Below are positions 21,817 through 34,404 of a DNA stretch of 64,000 nt, one piece after another (the first letter of the stretch is position 1; each line of letters begins with the position of its first letter). The DNA is taken from positions 63,048,771 to 63,112,770 of the forward strand of contig CM034534.1 of NCBI GenBank assembly GCA_020002185.1, read 5' to 3'. A program made the translations under genes and the position numbers. The DNA is from Paraescarpia echinospica (taxonomy: Eukaryota > Annelida > Polychaeta > Sabellida > Siboglinidae). The notes beneath the pieces are model-generated. The model made no database searches. It was not told where the DNA came from and was given only the letters and a program-made list of their open reading frames with translations.

Positions 21817-22816
21817 NNNNNNNNNNNNNNNNNNNNNNNNNNNNNNNNNNNNNNNNNNNNNNNNNNNNNNNNNNNNNNNNNNNNNNNNNNNNNNNNNNNN
21901 NNNNNNNNNNNNNNNNNNNNNNNNNNNNNNNNNNNNNNNNNNNNNNNNNNNNNNNNNNNNNNNNNNNNNNNNNNNNNNNNNNNNNNNNNNNNNNNNNNNN
22001 NNNNNNNNNNNNNNNNNNNNNNNNNNNNNNNNNNNNNNNNNNNNNNNNNNNNNNNNNNNNNNNNNNNNNNNNNNNNNNNNNNNNNNNNNNNNNNNNNNNN
22101 NNNNNNNNNNNNNNNNNNNNNNNNNNNNNNNNNNNNNNNNNNNNNNNNNNNNNNNNNNNNNNNNNNNNNNNNNNNNNNNNNNNNNNNNNNNNNNNNNNNN
22201 NNNNNNNNNNNNNNNNNNNNNNNNNNNNNNNNNNNNNNNNNNNNNNNNNNNNNNNNNNNNNNNNNNNNNNNNNNNNNNNNNNNNNNNNNNNNNNNNNNNN
22301 NNNNNNNNNNNNNNNNNNNNNNNNNNNNNNNNNNNNNNNNNNNNNNNNNNNNNNNNNNNNNNNNNNNNNNNNNNNNNNNNNNNNNNNNNNNNNNNNNNNN
22401 NNNNNNNNNNNNNNNNNNNNNNNNNNNNNNNNNNNNNNNNNNNNNNNNNNNNNNNNNNNNNNNNNNNNNNNNNNNNNNNNNNNNNNNNNNNNNNNNNNNN
22501 NNNNNNNNNNNNNNNNNNNNNNNNNNNNNNNNNNNNNNNNNNNNNNNNNNNNNNNNNNNNNNNNNNNNNNNNNNNNNNNNNNNNNNNNNNNNNNNNNNNN
22601 NNNNNNNNNNNNNNNNNNNNNNNNNNNNNNNNNNNNNNNNNNNNNNNNNNNNNNNNNNNNNNNNNNNNNNNNNNNNNNNNNNNNNNNNNNNNNNNNNNNN
22701 NNNNNNNNNNNNNNNNNNNNNNNNNNNNNNNNNNNNNNNNNNNNNNNNNNNNNNNNNNNNNNNNNNNNNNNNNNNNNNNNNNNNNNNNNNNNNNNNNNNN
22801 NNNNNNNNNNNNNNNN
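21817..22816. other. assembly gap, 1,000 N
   Basis: Exactly 1,000 unknown bases. Copy 1 stops here at the equivalent of 37,760 and copy 2 starts at the equivalent of 3,233. Frames running through the N run are meaningless. Confidence 1.
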
Positions 22817-23085
22817 AGGAAGCAATTGAACACAGAAAGAGGTGAGTGGACCACAGCGCCAGGGAGGAGATCCTGCCATACCGCCCCCCCAAAAAAAAAA
22901 AATTAGCAGATAATGTGACAGCTAATGCACATTAATACTTTTTTATTCCGATTAGATTTTGTCTCTAAGACTAAGTCATAAAAAATTACGGCCACACCAA
23001 GATATAAATCATGACTTCTATACTCTAATTTAGCAATGTTGCCGTGAAACAAAACAAAAAATATAATGAAATAAATAAGACAAAC

Positions 23086-23214
23086 CTTTTGCCAGTGAAG
23101 ACATCTGTAGTTGGACACAGACATGTGAAGTCGAGATTTTCATCTTTACACATTCCTCCGTGGTAACATTTTGTACCTTCTCCTTCACAATTGTCTTCTT
23201 CCATTTCACATCGG
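23086..23214 (-). CDS. host gene, EGF-like exon (copy 2)
   Basis: Same 129-bp exon as 3,502-3,630, with identical predicted protein and the same splice sites. If the block duplication is real, the mature protein contains this EGF twice; if it is an assembly artefact, only once. Confidence 0.72.
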
Positions 23215-23637
23215 CTGCCAGAATAGGCTGCAGCAACATTTCATCAAATTGAGGTAGCTTATATGTTTGCGGGGCGCATGCGCACACCCGTGCATATATA
23301 TATATATGTGTGTGCATGCGTCAGGGCTGCCTACTTCACCAAAACATTTTCCGTAATGGTCCACCCCCTGGCCGTCTGCCCACTCTAATGACTGGTGGCC
23401 AATTAAGCCTTTCCATGGAGTAGATACTACAGGCAGTAGCACACATGTAGGCCATGGGACAGTGCCATGTAGTATCTAGGAACTGAGTCAATGAATCAGT
23501 CTGAAAAATATACTTTGTTGTCAATATTAGGTTGATACAATGTTAAATACTGTAGGCAATCAAAGTATCATTGAACCTTTGAAGGGAGAAACCTTGTTGC
23601 AAAAAGCAATAAGTTACAATGTGTCAAATGCTACCAG

Positions 23638-23752
23638 CAGACCTGTTAAGTTTCTGAAATGACAAAACTGGAGATTTCATTTCCCGCGGGAGAACAGGAG
23701 ATGGGTGCCAAAAGCGGGTGTCCCGCGAAAAGCGGGAGACTTAACACGTCTG
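23638..23752. mobile_element. hAT-type MITE (copy 2)
   Basis: Identical in structure to 4,054-4,168, with the same 8-bp GCTACCAG flanks. It was present before the block was copied. Confidence 0.88.
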
Positions 23753-23760
23753 GCTACCAG

Positions 23761-24335
23761 CAGTCCACTTCAAAGGGTTCGCTTTTGCAGTTACAGTGGG
23801 AAAGAGTCCTGTAGCCAATTGTCAATATTCATTCACAGTGTTTAAATTCAGTTAGAGCATATATTCATGTCTAGTCAAGATTTTACAACCATTTCCCTAA
23901 TCAATTAACTAACACAATCGATATTAAGTTACTGTATTGAACTACAAAACTTTGAGTAGAGATTGTAGTTCTGTATTTTAATGACAATATAAATATTAGT
24001 TTTTAGTTTATGTTCTTCTAATGCCTATATTATATTCACAATTTTCCATACTAAACATATTCATCTAACATATTTTAATTTCTACATGGTGTCATCTTAA
24101 TTCATTAAATTGTTACATACACATAAGAAGTCACACGTGATAGCGAATATCTATCAAATGACGACACGACAACAACTTATACATGACACTATCTATATCA
24201 ACAACACCAAGACTGATAAGCATCGCTGCAATGGCCAGTGTCAGTAGATTAGATGCATGTATAATTGTCCAGGTCCCTGTGTAAATTGAGTCCCGGGTTC
24301 TTATATCCTAGTGGACACACGCTAGGCATGCTCTA
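23761..24335. other. intron, no gene recognised
   Basis: Copy-2 counterpart of 4,177-4,761. Nothing coding is supported. Confidence 0.5.
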
Positions 24336-25123
24336 CTACGCCTTGTTAGTGTTTAATGACCAGTGGTACACACTCTTCAGACCCTTCAGTGTGGCGGCAC
24401 CGTACTCGCGGTCAACGCAACTCACTGGGTTCGACTTGAGCACGTGTTTGTTCCGTCTGACACAGGAGAAGACACGCTCGCAGTACGCACTGCTGTGAGG
24501 GATGGCGAGAATGCCTAGCATCACACTAGACAGAGCCTGGAATAGCTTCACACCATCGCTGTTGTTCTTGTCACTTAGTGCTCTCCAGGACTGATCCATC
24601 CTGCGCGGACACAGTCATTGATTGGCGTGCACTGGTATTCAGCGAATGCCTCCTTCAACGAGTCGTGCGTAGTACCAGTCAGCATCAGTGCCGGGAAAGT
24701 GTTCACGAAGAACATCAGATCGGCTGATCTAGCACTGGTCTGCCAGGAGACATCTGCGACCTCAACTCGCTTCAGTATCTCATCTTGCAACGGCAGCTTA
24801 ACGATGAGGTAATCTCATACAGTCACGAAATAGGTGCGGGCGCTGCAGAAGAATTCATCAATTGCAGCAATTGGCAGGTTGAGCTCTGCTAACAGGCCAG
24901 ACATTACTGCTTCCGCCTTCGTCACTTTGGTGACGATCTCATCTTCTTTAGCGAAAAACACACATATCGGCTGGGATGATCTCGTCGACACAACGTAGTC
25001 TTGATGTTTCTTGGAGTAAACATCATGACGACAGTCATCATGCCTGCCGTATGCGATCGAAACGTTGACATCGCACACACAGCAATAAACAAAATGCACG
25101 CCCTGCTTCTTGGAAGCTGTCAA
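24336..25123 (-). pseudogene. hAT transposase remnant (copy 2)
   Basis: Counterpart of 4,762-5,537 with the same frame breaks. A 2-base insertion near 24,370 changes the last few residues. It contains GILAIPHSSAYCERVFS and the N-terminal Cys/His stretch. Confidence 0.85.
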
Positions 25124-26397
25124 CTCGGGCTACGTCCCCATGAAGTCGGTTTTATGTCTGCTGTATTTTAGCTTCTTTTTTTTTTAACAGTCGCATTATC
25201 GGAAGTACCAGTAGGTTTTTTTTCGGCCATAGCTAAGACTGGTATGCCAATGACATGCCTAAATCCCCAATCGCTTGCGTCCGGCAACTTACTCCAGACA
25301 TCAAAAAATTATAAGGTGTATCACGTGAACAATTAAACATTTCTTGCTTGGTCACATGTTTTGCTGATGTGGTAACATCATCCCAGGAATTTTTCAGAAC
25401 GAGACAATGATAAATTGCTTCTACTGAATAGCAAGTTTTGCTTTTAGGGTTATGAAATTTTGTAAGTGTCTGGATTAGTTTTTTTTTTATAGATTTAAGT
25501 AATCTGTTAAAAATTCCGATGTTATTTTTATTTCCATAATACGTTGACATCTTTAAAAATGGCTAATGCGAATATCTGAGAAATCCAAATGTAAAAAATT
25601 TCAAATCTTTGATCCCTATAACCTATATATAGGCACATAAATTATAGCTTTAGGTGACACAGTCATTAAGATATATGGGAAAATTGATTTTGGTGGCCAT
25701 TTTTGAAAATCCAAAATGGCTGCCTTACGAGCCATTGGACAAATGGAAACATTGGTTTTCGGGTTCCTCATGTCATGACGTTTCCAAAAATGAATTGATT
25801 TGCTAATGTCCACAAAAAAGCGACGAAGATATATATCATAACATAATGAACCTGACTATTAGTCAAATTATTGCAGACAGAAATCGCCACGAGATATAAC
25901 CATCCCACAAAAGGATTCACTGTCGATGGTATTATTCCCTGTGTACCTTGAAGCAGCTCTACGGACATAGCGGGAGCCCCTTCCATGTCAACCGGCACCG
26001 GACTGCAATCTACCCATCGAGGCAATTAATACATGCGGGTAGTGCCAACTTCATATCAGTTGACCATAAATAAGTAAGTAAAGTTAACAAGATTACGGCA
26101 ACAGCAAGAAGTGATTGGTTCTTTATGTAAATGTTGACAACGTGGAGCATAGCATCAGCCACAAGGTCGACTGTGTTGGTGAAGAATGGAGAATTACTTG
26201 GATCTGTGCTTGGACATGTCGAAGACCTGTCTTGCTGGAAAGTGCTAGAGCTCATAGCGTTTCATTCCATGTGGTCCATTTGGCTGCAAAGGGAGCAACT
26301 CCTATTGCATTTGAATAACAGTTTTATGCTTCCAGTTTTAAGTAAGAGCATACATTGGCTGTCACAATTGCAAGGGACACGATGTGTTTAAACGTAC
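25124..26397. other. intron, unassigned, with solo terminal repeat
   Basis: Counterpart of 5,538-6,811. The segment about 25,556-25,856 is the repeat related to the ends of the 45.5-49.2 kb element. No gene is supported. Confidence 0.45.
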
Positions 26398-26628
26398 CTG
26401 TAGATGTGATCGCCACCTTCATGAATACAGTGTCTCCAGAATATGTTGTCAGTGTTGGTTTACTGTGATAGATGTAACAGTGACCACTGGATCCGTACAT
26501 GGCAGCCACACACATGACGTCACTACTACACCAGTCCTTGCATTCTACCAGGGATAGACCAGCTTTGTAGTCATTTGATGTTCCAATAGCGCTTGTATCT
26601 GCAGTTTCTGTCATTTCCATCACTGTCC
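26398..26628 (-). CDS. host gene, PAN/apple-like exon A (copy 2)
   Basis: Same 231-bp exon as 6,812-7,042 with identical predicted protein (CKDWCSSDVMCVAAMYGSSG). Splice sites and phases are unchanged. It follows the 114-bp EGF exon at 31,292-31,405 in the transcript, about 4.7 kb away. Confidence 0.8.
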
Positions 26629-26750
26629 CTGCATCAGGAAATAGTTTTAGTTTTAAAGGTTGATCTTACAGTAAGCTGTACAACACCTTTCAGGTAAACA
26701 AAGTTAACAAACAAACTAGACGATATGCACATGGCAGCCAATATAATTAA

Positions 26751-27949
26751 CCCTCTCATGGTCAGAACGCCCGAATACGTCCAGACATAGGGGCATATTT
26801 AACAGGAATTAATTTTGGCAGTTAGCAGATAATAATATTGAAGTTTCACTGGCTAGTTCCAAAAGTTAGAAATGTTGGCGATTTCTGTGGCTCTCTAGTG
26901 TTTAACATCCATGTGGTTTTGTCATCAAACTCTGCATCACACAATTTCTGGTCCTGGTCTTTTTTACCATGCAATGAATATTTTAATGAGATTTTCAGTC
27001 AATGAGATTAAAGTTTGATTAATATTTGCCATGGACAGAAACATGGAAGCACCTGGGAAATGTTCACAAACCACACATCCGCTGGCAATATCTAAGATTA
27101 AATGCTAACATTTACACATTTACATAACAGTGTTCTATTTTCTTGTAAACAGGTAATTATGCACTGCGCGATAAAGTGGATATTCTTTTTTAGCTTTGTT
27201 GTAATCCTCAACGCTGTCATTATGTCGAACTCCATTGATTCAGATTTTGATAGCAAAGTGAATATTCAGAAAATATATTTTTTTAGAAAACCTCCCATTA
27301 TTTTCAGGACACTGTTGACAGCAATACTTGTACCAAACTTCATTGCAAAACTATTTACGGAATTCAAATTATAGTGTTTTGGTGAAAATGCATTTAACTG
27401 AGAAAGTGATTGACAAAGATAGCCGACAAGATCAAATAGCATTAAAATGCATTTTTCAATTATTATTTTAAAAACAAACTAATGCATAAACAGCAAAACA
27501 GCACAAGTCAGACTCTAGTATACACAATAGTATATTATAAATAAAAAATTTAGCAAAAATTTTGTCATCAAGCAATATTCTAACCTTAGATTATGAACAG
27601 ATCATACACAGCATGCATCCGCTAATTATTAATGAAGAATATCTTGGAAAATGAATTGTTGATAATTATTTCAATATTTTATTTTTGTCAAATATAACAA
27701 TTCATATTTTGGTAATACATATCTGTCACGTACTTGGCTAGATATTAATTAGGAATAGGTTTATTTATTAATTAGATAAGAATTAGTTCTTCAAACACAT
27801 TGAAAATTTTATTTGAATTGGATCAAAAATTATTTATTTATTTGCATTCATGCAACCCGAGTAAATCACGATTTGTTCACAGTAATATTTCTTGATTTAA
27901 TAAGATTCAATAACAGGCACATATCTGTATTAATCTGGCCATGAGAGGG
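26751..27949. mobile_element. piggyBac-like MITE (copy 2)
   Basis: Counterpart of 7,165-8,365: termini CCCTCTCATGG, left TTAA, right flank decayed. A 2-bp difference (27,129) is the only length change I noticed. Confidence 0.6.
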
Positions 27950-28375
27950 ATAGAGGTGCCTCCTAAATGCAGTGTCTTATTTCAAATTCGTTTGGCACAA
28001 AATCAAACCTAACCTAGTATCCACTTGCTCATTTGTACGTTTTTATATAGCTTTGGAGAAATATTCAGACAAGCTGTTAAGTTATTTAAAGATTACGTGA
28101 AATTAAATTTTAAATATCTTTGAAACTTCGTATACATAAACTTAATACTCTTGTCAAATAATAAGCCAAATATGAAGCCTGTTCATTGCAAACTCATGTC
28201 ACTAAGCCTGCTCAAACATGGTCATTTGCGTGTCTCAAAGCAACCAGCCCATCAGATGTTGGTGATGTCACCACAATCAATGCTGCTGAACGTGCCATAT
28301 CCTTTAGCACGGCAAGCAGCAGCATGGCTTGTTGTTTCAGACAGTACATGAAAATGCCATCATGGAATTTAATAT

Positions 28376-29800
28376 ACCATATTCACTCTAATTAGCATAC
28401 AGTACGCTTGACAAATATTTGTGATGCTAAAATACTAAAAATCATCCCTATTAAGCGTACACCCAACTGAACCAAGTTTAAATAGACACAATGTCGTCGC
28501 CGGCTGAGTTGGTCACTTGGTGACTTGGATGGTGCAATAAGCAGATTAACTGCACCTGGCTAATTCCACCCGACGTACAAATGATTACTGTATAAGTAAC
28601 GGTGTCCTACACAAGCAGCGTAATCCACTGTAAGTAATTAAGTTGTATGTTATCTTAAATTTTTAATCACCGACGTGTACGTTAAAACTCAAAGTCGCAA
28701 ACATTCCCGTATCAGGCTATATGTACAGCGTCATCTGGTGGATGTGGCTAACCTGATTTCCAGGGGACCGATATTTATCTTAAGTCAATTAAAATGGTCT
28801 CAATGCTTGTATCTGATGATGCGTCTACTTCCCCATTCGCCAAGATTTCGAGCAGCAAGCAAGCGGACAACGGCGAGTCCGGCATTGCTCACCGGCGAGC
28901 AAGTGGACGACGACGCCAGCAAGCAAATCTGGCATCGATCTCCGGCAAGCAAGCGGGGCACTTGTGTCGAATCCAGACTAATCTCGATTTCATCATTATA
29001 ACTTGAGTTTTGCCTAACTTTGATACCTCAGTGGGTTAGTTCCATCACTCAACATCATCCCAGGCATATTTATATTACGAAAATACGGCCATGTTTGTGC
29101 TAGTCTGCACCGCTGCTGTCGTGCGTTACCACATCTCGCGCGTAAAATGAGCGATATAGCAGCGTATGTTGATGCATACCAGGGCGCTATTTCTGCCTCA
29201 AAAGTGCGCTAAAATGCAATATTCCTAAACATAAATATACCTGGGATAATGTTGAATTTATACCTTGCAGTCTTATCGTAACATAATAATTTTGTGACCA
29301 TTTATTAATGTATTGTGTTTGTATTATCCCAGTTATTTTTATTCAATCAAGACAATAATTTTGAATACTCGGGTGCTCCGCTCAGCCACAATGAAACTGC
29401 CTATTGCAAGAGAATAAATACTAACCGGTCCCTTACTGCATAGCTAGCAGTATATTCACAAGGTGGCACCATTGTCTCGCTGTTTGCGCGTGCTAATGGC
29501 GTACGCGAAGTAAGCGTGTCGTCAGAGTTGAACACATTCACATTTCAATCGAACATTTGAATATACTACGTGTATAGTACTATTAATGTAGGTTGCTTAG
29601 TGTTACCAGTTATTTATATATTCACATGTGGTCAAGAGGATAAGTCTCCAGATGTGTAAACATTTTTTTATAAAAAGATCGTCAAATGAAGCAGAAATTT
29701 GATATCGGTGGAGAGGACATTGCATTACGGATTCCCGACATTACCAAAAATGGGGGTGTACGCTAATTAGGGCATGTACGCTAATTAGAACGAATAGAGT
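28376..29800. mobile_element. MULE-like non-autonomous element (copy 2)
   Basis: Counterpart of 8,792-10,213 with the same inverted ends and ATTTAATAT direct repeats (28,367-28,375 and 29,801-29,809). Single-base differences from copy 1 are more frequent here (for example 28,717-28,990) than in the first 5 kb of the block. Confidence 0.6.
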
Positions 29801-29809
29801 ATTTAATAT

Positions 29810-30492
29810 CACCGTAAAGATAATAATCTTATATACAAGTTTGCCGCCAGATGTACACAGAAATTGTACATCTTTGAACATCACGAATGCTCAGCCTTGC
29901 ATTATATCTGCTAAGCATTCGCAATGTTCAAATGGCAATAACTCAAAAGCTATAAATAAATCATGGATACATCCAGCGGCATATATTTGTAGATACGATT
30001 ATTCTCTTTACTGTGATATTAAATCCCATTGCAAGTTTGAGTATTCGCAATGTTCAAACGGCAATAACTAAAAAAAAATTCCTGTATGCATCCAGCAACA
30101 CATTTATAGGTAAGATTATTATTTTTATGGTGATATAAAATGATATTAAATTCTGCGATTGCCATTTTAGGTAAGGCTTGAAGCCCCAACCCGCATAGAT
30201 GCACGCCATGTTAAATCCTAGCGGTGCTACCTGCAGTGACGTCACCTCGACAGCGAGGTGTCGCAATAAACTGTGCATAAGTGTCAGCTTGGCAAGTAGA
30301 TTTTGCAAGGTACCAATTGTAATGACCAAAGTCAATTCCGTCAATAACTTAAACAGACATATGCATTTTTTTATTAAACTGTCTGAATATTGTTTAAATT
30401 ATTCACATAATACATATTTGGATATTTGAATCAAACTTGCAATAGGATAAACCGGTTGAGAAATCAGTTCAGGACTAGATTTTTACCAACTC
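29810..30492. other. intron with degenerate short repeats
   Basis: Counterpart of 10,223-10,895, including the diverged ~110-bp repeats and the CACCTCG hairpin. No gene is supported. Confidence 0.5.
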
Positions 30493-31243
30493 AACAAGTC
30501 TTTAAGAACCAACTATCATTACAATGTGTTGTCTAAGATCTATAACAGCAAATAGTGAATTTAGATAATGTAACTTAACAAGTCTTTAAGAACCAACTAT
30601 CATTACAATGTGTTGCCTAAGATCTATAACAGCAAATAGTGAATTTAGATAATGTAACTTAACAAGTCTTTAAGAACCAACTATCATTACAATGTGTTGT
30701 CTAAGATCTATAACAGCAAATAGTGAATTTAGATAATGTAACTTAACAAGTCTTTAAGAACCAACTATCATTACAATGTGTTGTCTAAGATCTATAACAG
30801 CAAATAGTGAATTTAGATAATGTAACTTAACAAGTCTTTAAGAACCAACTATCATTACAATGTGTTGTCTAAGATCTATAACAGCAAATAGTGAATTTAG
30901 ATAATGTAACTTAACAAGTCTTTAAGAACCAACTATCATTACAATGTGTTGTCTAAGATCTATAACAGCAAATAGTGAATTTAGATAATGTAACTTAACA
31001 AGTCTTTAAGAACCAACTATCATTACAATGTGTTGTCTAAGATCTATAACAGCAAATAGTGAATTTAGATAATGTAACTTAACAAGTCTTTAAGAACCAA
31101 CTATCATTACAATGTGTTGTCTAAGATCTATAACAGCAAATAGTGAATTTAGATAATGTAACTTAACAAGTCTTTAAGAACCAACTATCATTACAATGTG
31201 TTGTCTAAGATCTATAACAGCAAATAGTGAATTTAGATAGTAA
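30493..31243. repeat. 84-bp minisatellite, ~9 copies (copy 2)
   Basis: Same unit as 10,896-11,395 but about three more copies. The units are almost identical to each other, which points to recent expansion or contraction. Confidence 0.95.
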
Positions 31244-31291
31244 CTTTAAAAAAATTGCCATACATATTAATACAAGCAATGGAAATCTTAC

Positions 31292-31405
31292 TGTGAGGGC
31301 AGAGACATGTGTAGCCATTAACTTCATCTGTGCAGTTTCCACCATAGTAGCAGGGAGATGATGCGCACTCATCAATGTCAGTCTCACAGTGAACACCTGT
31401 GTATC
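31292..31405 (-). CDS. host gene, complete EGF-CA exon (copy 2)
   Basis: Identical 114-bp exon to 11,443-11,556 ([19 protein letters not shown]…YTCLCPH). The three partial units directly behind its acceptor keep its reading frame (31,406 to about 31,650), so use of an upstream acceptor would lengthen the exon in frame by about 27 residues per unit. Confidence 0.85.
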
Positions 31406-31980
31406 CTGAAAACAGAGAACAAACACAGTAGAAGGGAGATGATGCGCTCTCATCAATGGCTGTCTCACAGTGAACACCTGTGTACTCTGAACACAGAGAA
31501 CAAACACAGTAGCAGGGAGATGATGCGCACTCATCAATGTGTGTCTCACGGTGAACACCTGCATATCCTGAACACAGAACAAACACAGTAACAGGGAGAT
31601 GATGCGCACTCAACCATGAACACCCGTGTACTCTGAACACAGACAAACACAGCAGCAGGGAGATGATGCGCACTCATCAATGTGTGTCTCACAGTGAACA
31701 CCCGCATATCCTGAACACAGAACAAGTACAATAGCAGGGAGATGATGCACACTCATCCATGTCAGTCTCACAATGAACACCTGTGTACTATGAACACAGA
31801 CAAACACAGCAGCAGGGAGATGATGCGCACTCATCAATGTGTGTCTCACAGTGAACACCCGCGTATCCTGAACACAGAACAAACACAGTAACAGGGAGAT
31901 GATGCGCACTCAACCATGTCAGTCTCACAATGAACACCCATGTATCCTGAACACCGAGAACAAACACGGTAGCAGGGAGA
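31406..31980 (-). repeat. array of partial EGF exons with 3' splice sites (copy 2, proximal part)
   Basis: About seven units, each with an intron-end-like TGTGTTTGTTCTCTG..CAG and the first half of the EGF exon. The nearest three are in frame with the terminal exon; beyond ~31,650 the frame breaks. The LINE starts at 31,981. Confidence 0.9.
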
Positions 31981-34404
31981 CAGACAGACAGTATTTATTT
32001 TGACCATCATAAGTACATAAACTACAATATAAAATTCATTGTAAGGTCAGGGAAGCTCCCATTAAGACAATTATATGCCGCTATCATGGGAGCCACCCCG
32101 CTGATGTAACATAATCATATAATTATCACGTGATCAACTATATATGCATACATATATGTATAAACAAAGTATGTTTAGTATAGTATAATAGATAAATTAG
32201 TTTAAACAAATGCAGTCATGTCTAGTTTAAGAATGACAGATGTAACAGTTAGAAATATGACACGATTCAGTTCTTGGTGAACTAATTTTTTGTATAAGTG
32301 CAAAAAACCATATAAACTGTGTATAAATTTTATCAAGGACGATGTTTGGAATATTGTTAACAGTTTGTATAATGTTGTGTCTGATGTACTTTTTTGTATA
32401 TTGATGATTAACTCTGGGAATAAATAAGTTGTTTTTACCACGTGTGTTGTATTGGTGAATTGCAAAGTTATATGTATATGGAATACAACTGAAATATTCT
32501 GGTATAACCTTGTTGATCAATTTGTAAAAAAAATTGAGCTGTTGGAGTCTATAGATGTCATCCAGCTTAAGAAATTTACATTCTTTGAAGATGGGATCTG
32601 TGTGAGAATTGTATTTACTTGAAGTAACTATTCGCACTGCTTTCTTTTGAAGTTTAAAAATGCGATGGGCTTGATAACCCCACACCAATATGCCATAATT
32701 AATCTTGGGAAGAATGAGCGAATTATACATTATAGATAATATATTCTTAGGTAATACATGTTTAAGTTTATTTAAAAATCCAATTATTTTATTGATTTTA
32801 TTCGCTGTTTTGTTTATATGGCTGTCCCAATTCAGGTGTTGGTTTATGGTGATACCTAAAAATTTAAAATCATGTACACATTCAATTTCTATTTTAGGAA
32901 GTTCGATTTCCTTTTGGGGCATGTGAAATACCATGAATTTTTGTTTTTTTAATGTCAAGAGAAAGTTTGTTTGCCTTTAGCCACCTGCGTATATTTTCTA
33001 ATTCTTCATTTATATTTTGATTTTGGACTTGGCCATCCGGAGATTGGAACTAAGAAGAGTGGCGTCGTCTGCATACATTATGAATTTAAAATGATCACTT
33101 GAAAATATTATGTCTAATATATATGATAAATAGAAGGGGTCCTAAAATAGACCCTTGTGCAGACCTGCCTACCCCAAAAACTTCCTGTCAGTAATCCATC
33201 TTCCCATTTACACTGATTTTCAGGAATATAGGCCTGCTGTCAGTAATAGTTCAGAACCGTGTTAGATATTGTCATGAAAAGAACACCACTGTCGGTAATA
33301 CTTTGATACTGTGACTATGACGATAGTTGCACCCAAAACATAATTGTCTCTAATAAACTATGAGGTGTTTTGAAGCATTCAGTTAACAAGGTAAGGTAGA
33401 TGTTCATAACCAGCATTGATAGAAGTCAAACGTGAAAAAGCATAACTGTAATGTAAATGAGTCTATACACATTGTAATTCTGATTTTATGTAAATTTCAA
33501 AAACAGCGTGCCGACTACAAAAACTTGACAAATTATAACAATGCATCACGGCATTGTCTATTTGTGGTGTCATTAGGATTAATATTAGTAGCCGGTATAC
33601 CTAGGGCCAGGCTGTAGACTAACTTAGTCTTAGTACAGTCAGTTGGCCTAACACTACAAGTACAACACCCACTACTCTGTCACTAGTACTAGTCTAACGA
33701 CGCAGTTAGTACCTGCAATTATCCCGGTCACCAGTGTCAGTGACCATGTGAAATAGGAAAATAAATAATTTCGCGTATCCGGCAGTATGTAAAGCCCACC
33801 CCCTTCTTTAAACTTGACAATATGGGCCATGTCTGCGTGCATGCTGTTATAAACGTTTGCAAACACGTTTCTTCTTGGCTGGTAGTGGTGCCGTTTCGAT
33901 CCCTGGCATCATTTCGTGCCACGTGAGTCGTGACTTCGTTTTGTTTGAGTGCCATGAGTGCTGAAATGCAAATTTGTCATAACGTTGTTTCCTATTGGTC
34001 AGGTTACGACCAGAAGCAGCGAATGAAAAACCGTGTCACAAGCAGCGTATATATGCTGCCACCTGTTGATTAAAGTGAAGCTAAATTTGAGGAGTACAGA
34101 AGTGATTGACGATCATTGTGACAACGAAAGAATCCATAATATTTTCATCCCTCGCCGTAATACCGTAATTTTAGGTGTATTTCTGGAATGATTCCGGACT
34201 ATCCGGAATGGTAGACAGGTCTGCTTGTGGGACACCAGTGTTTATGGCAGCTTCTTCCGACTTGCCAATTTCAACATATTGCTTACGATTGCGTAAGTAG
34301 TTTTTATATAGATCTAGTGCTGCGCCATTTATTCCATAATAATTTAGTTTTTGTAATAATATGTTATGATCAATTGTGTCAAAGGCTTTAGAGAGGTCTA
34401 GGTA
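31981..34404 (-). mobile_element. 5'-truncated LINE with nested DNA element (copy 2)
   Basis: Same insertion as 12,126-16,221, without the piggyBac-like element. The C-terminal part is open at 32,227-32,958 (KFLGITINQHLNWDSHINK, ILVWGYQAHRIFKLQKKAVR). The RT start YLDLSKAFDTIDHNILLQ lies at about 34,171-34,400. The low-coordinate tail is (CTGT)n. Confidence 0.88.
33159..34224. mobile_element. unclassified DNA transposon nested in the LINE (copy 2)
   Basis: Counterpart of 14,815-16,034 with ends GCAGACCTGCCTACC and GCAGACCTGTCTACC and TTGT flanks (33,155-33,158 and 34,225-34,228). It is about 150 bp shorter: the stretch equal to 15,280-15,450 is absent. Confidence 0.8.

Noticed and set aside
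21517..22906. Several 340-445-codon frames across the gap
   Set aside because: They consist mainly of unknown bases. Only the PAN exon at 21,552-21,785 inside one of them is real.
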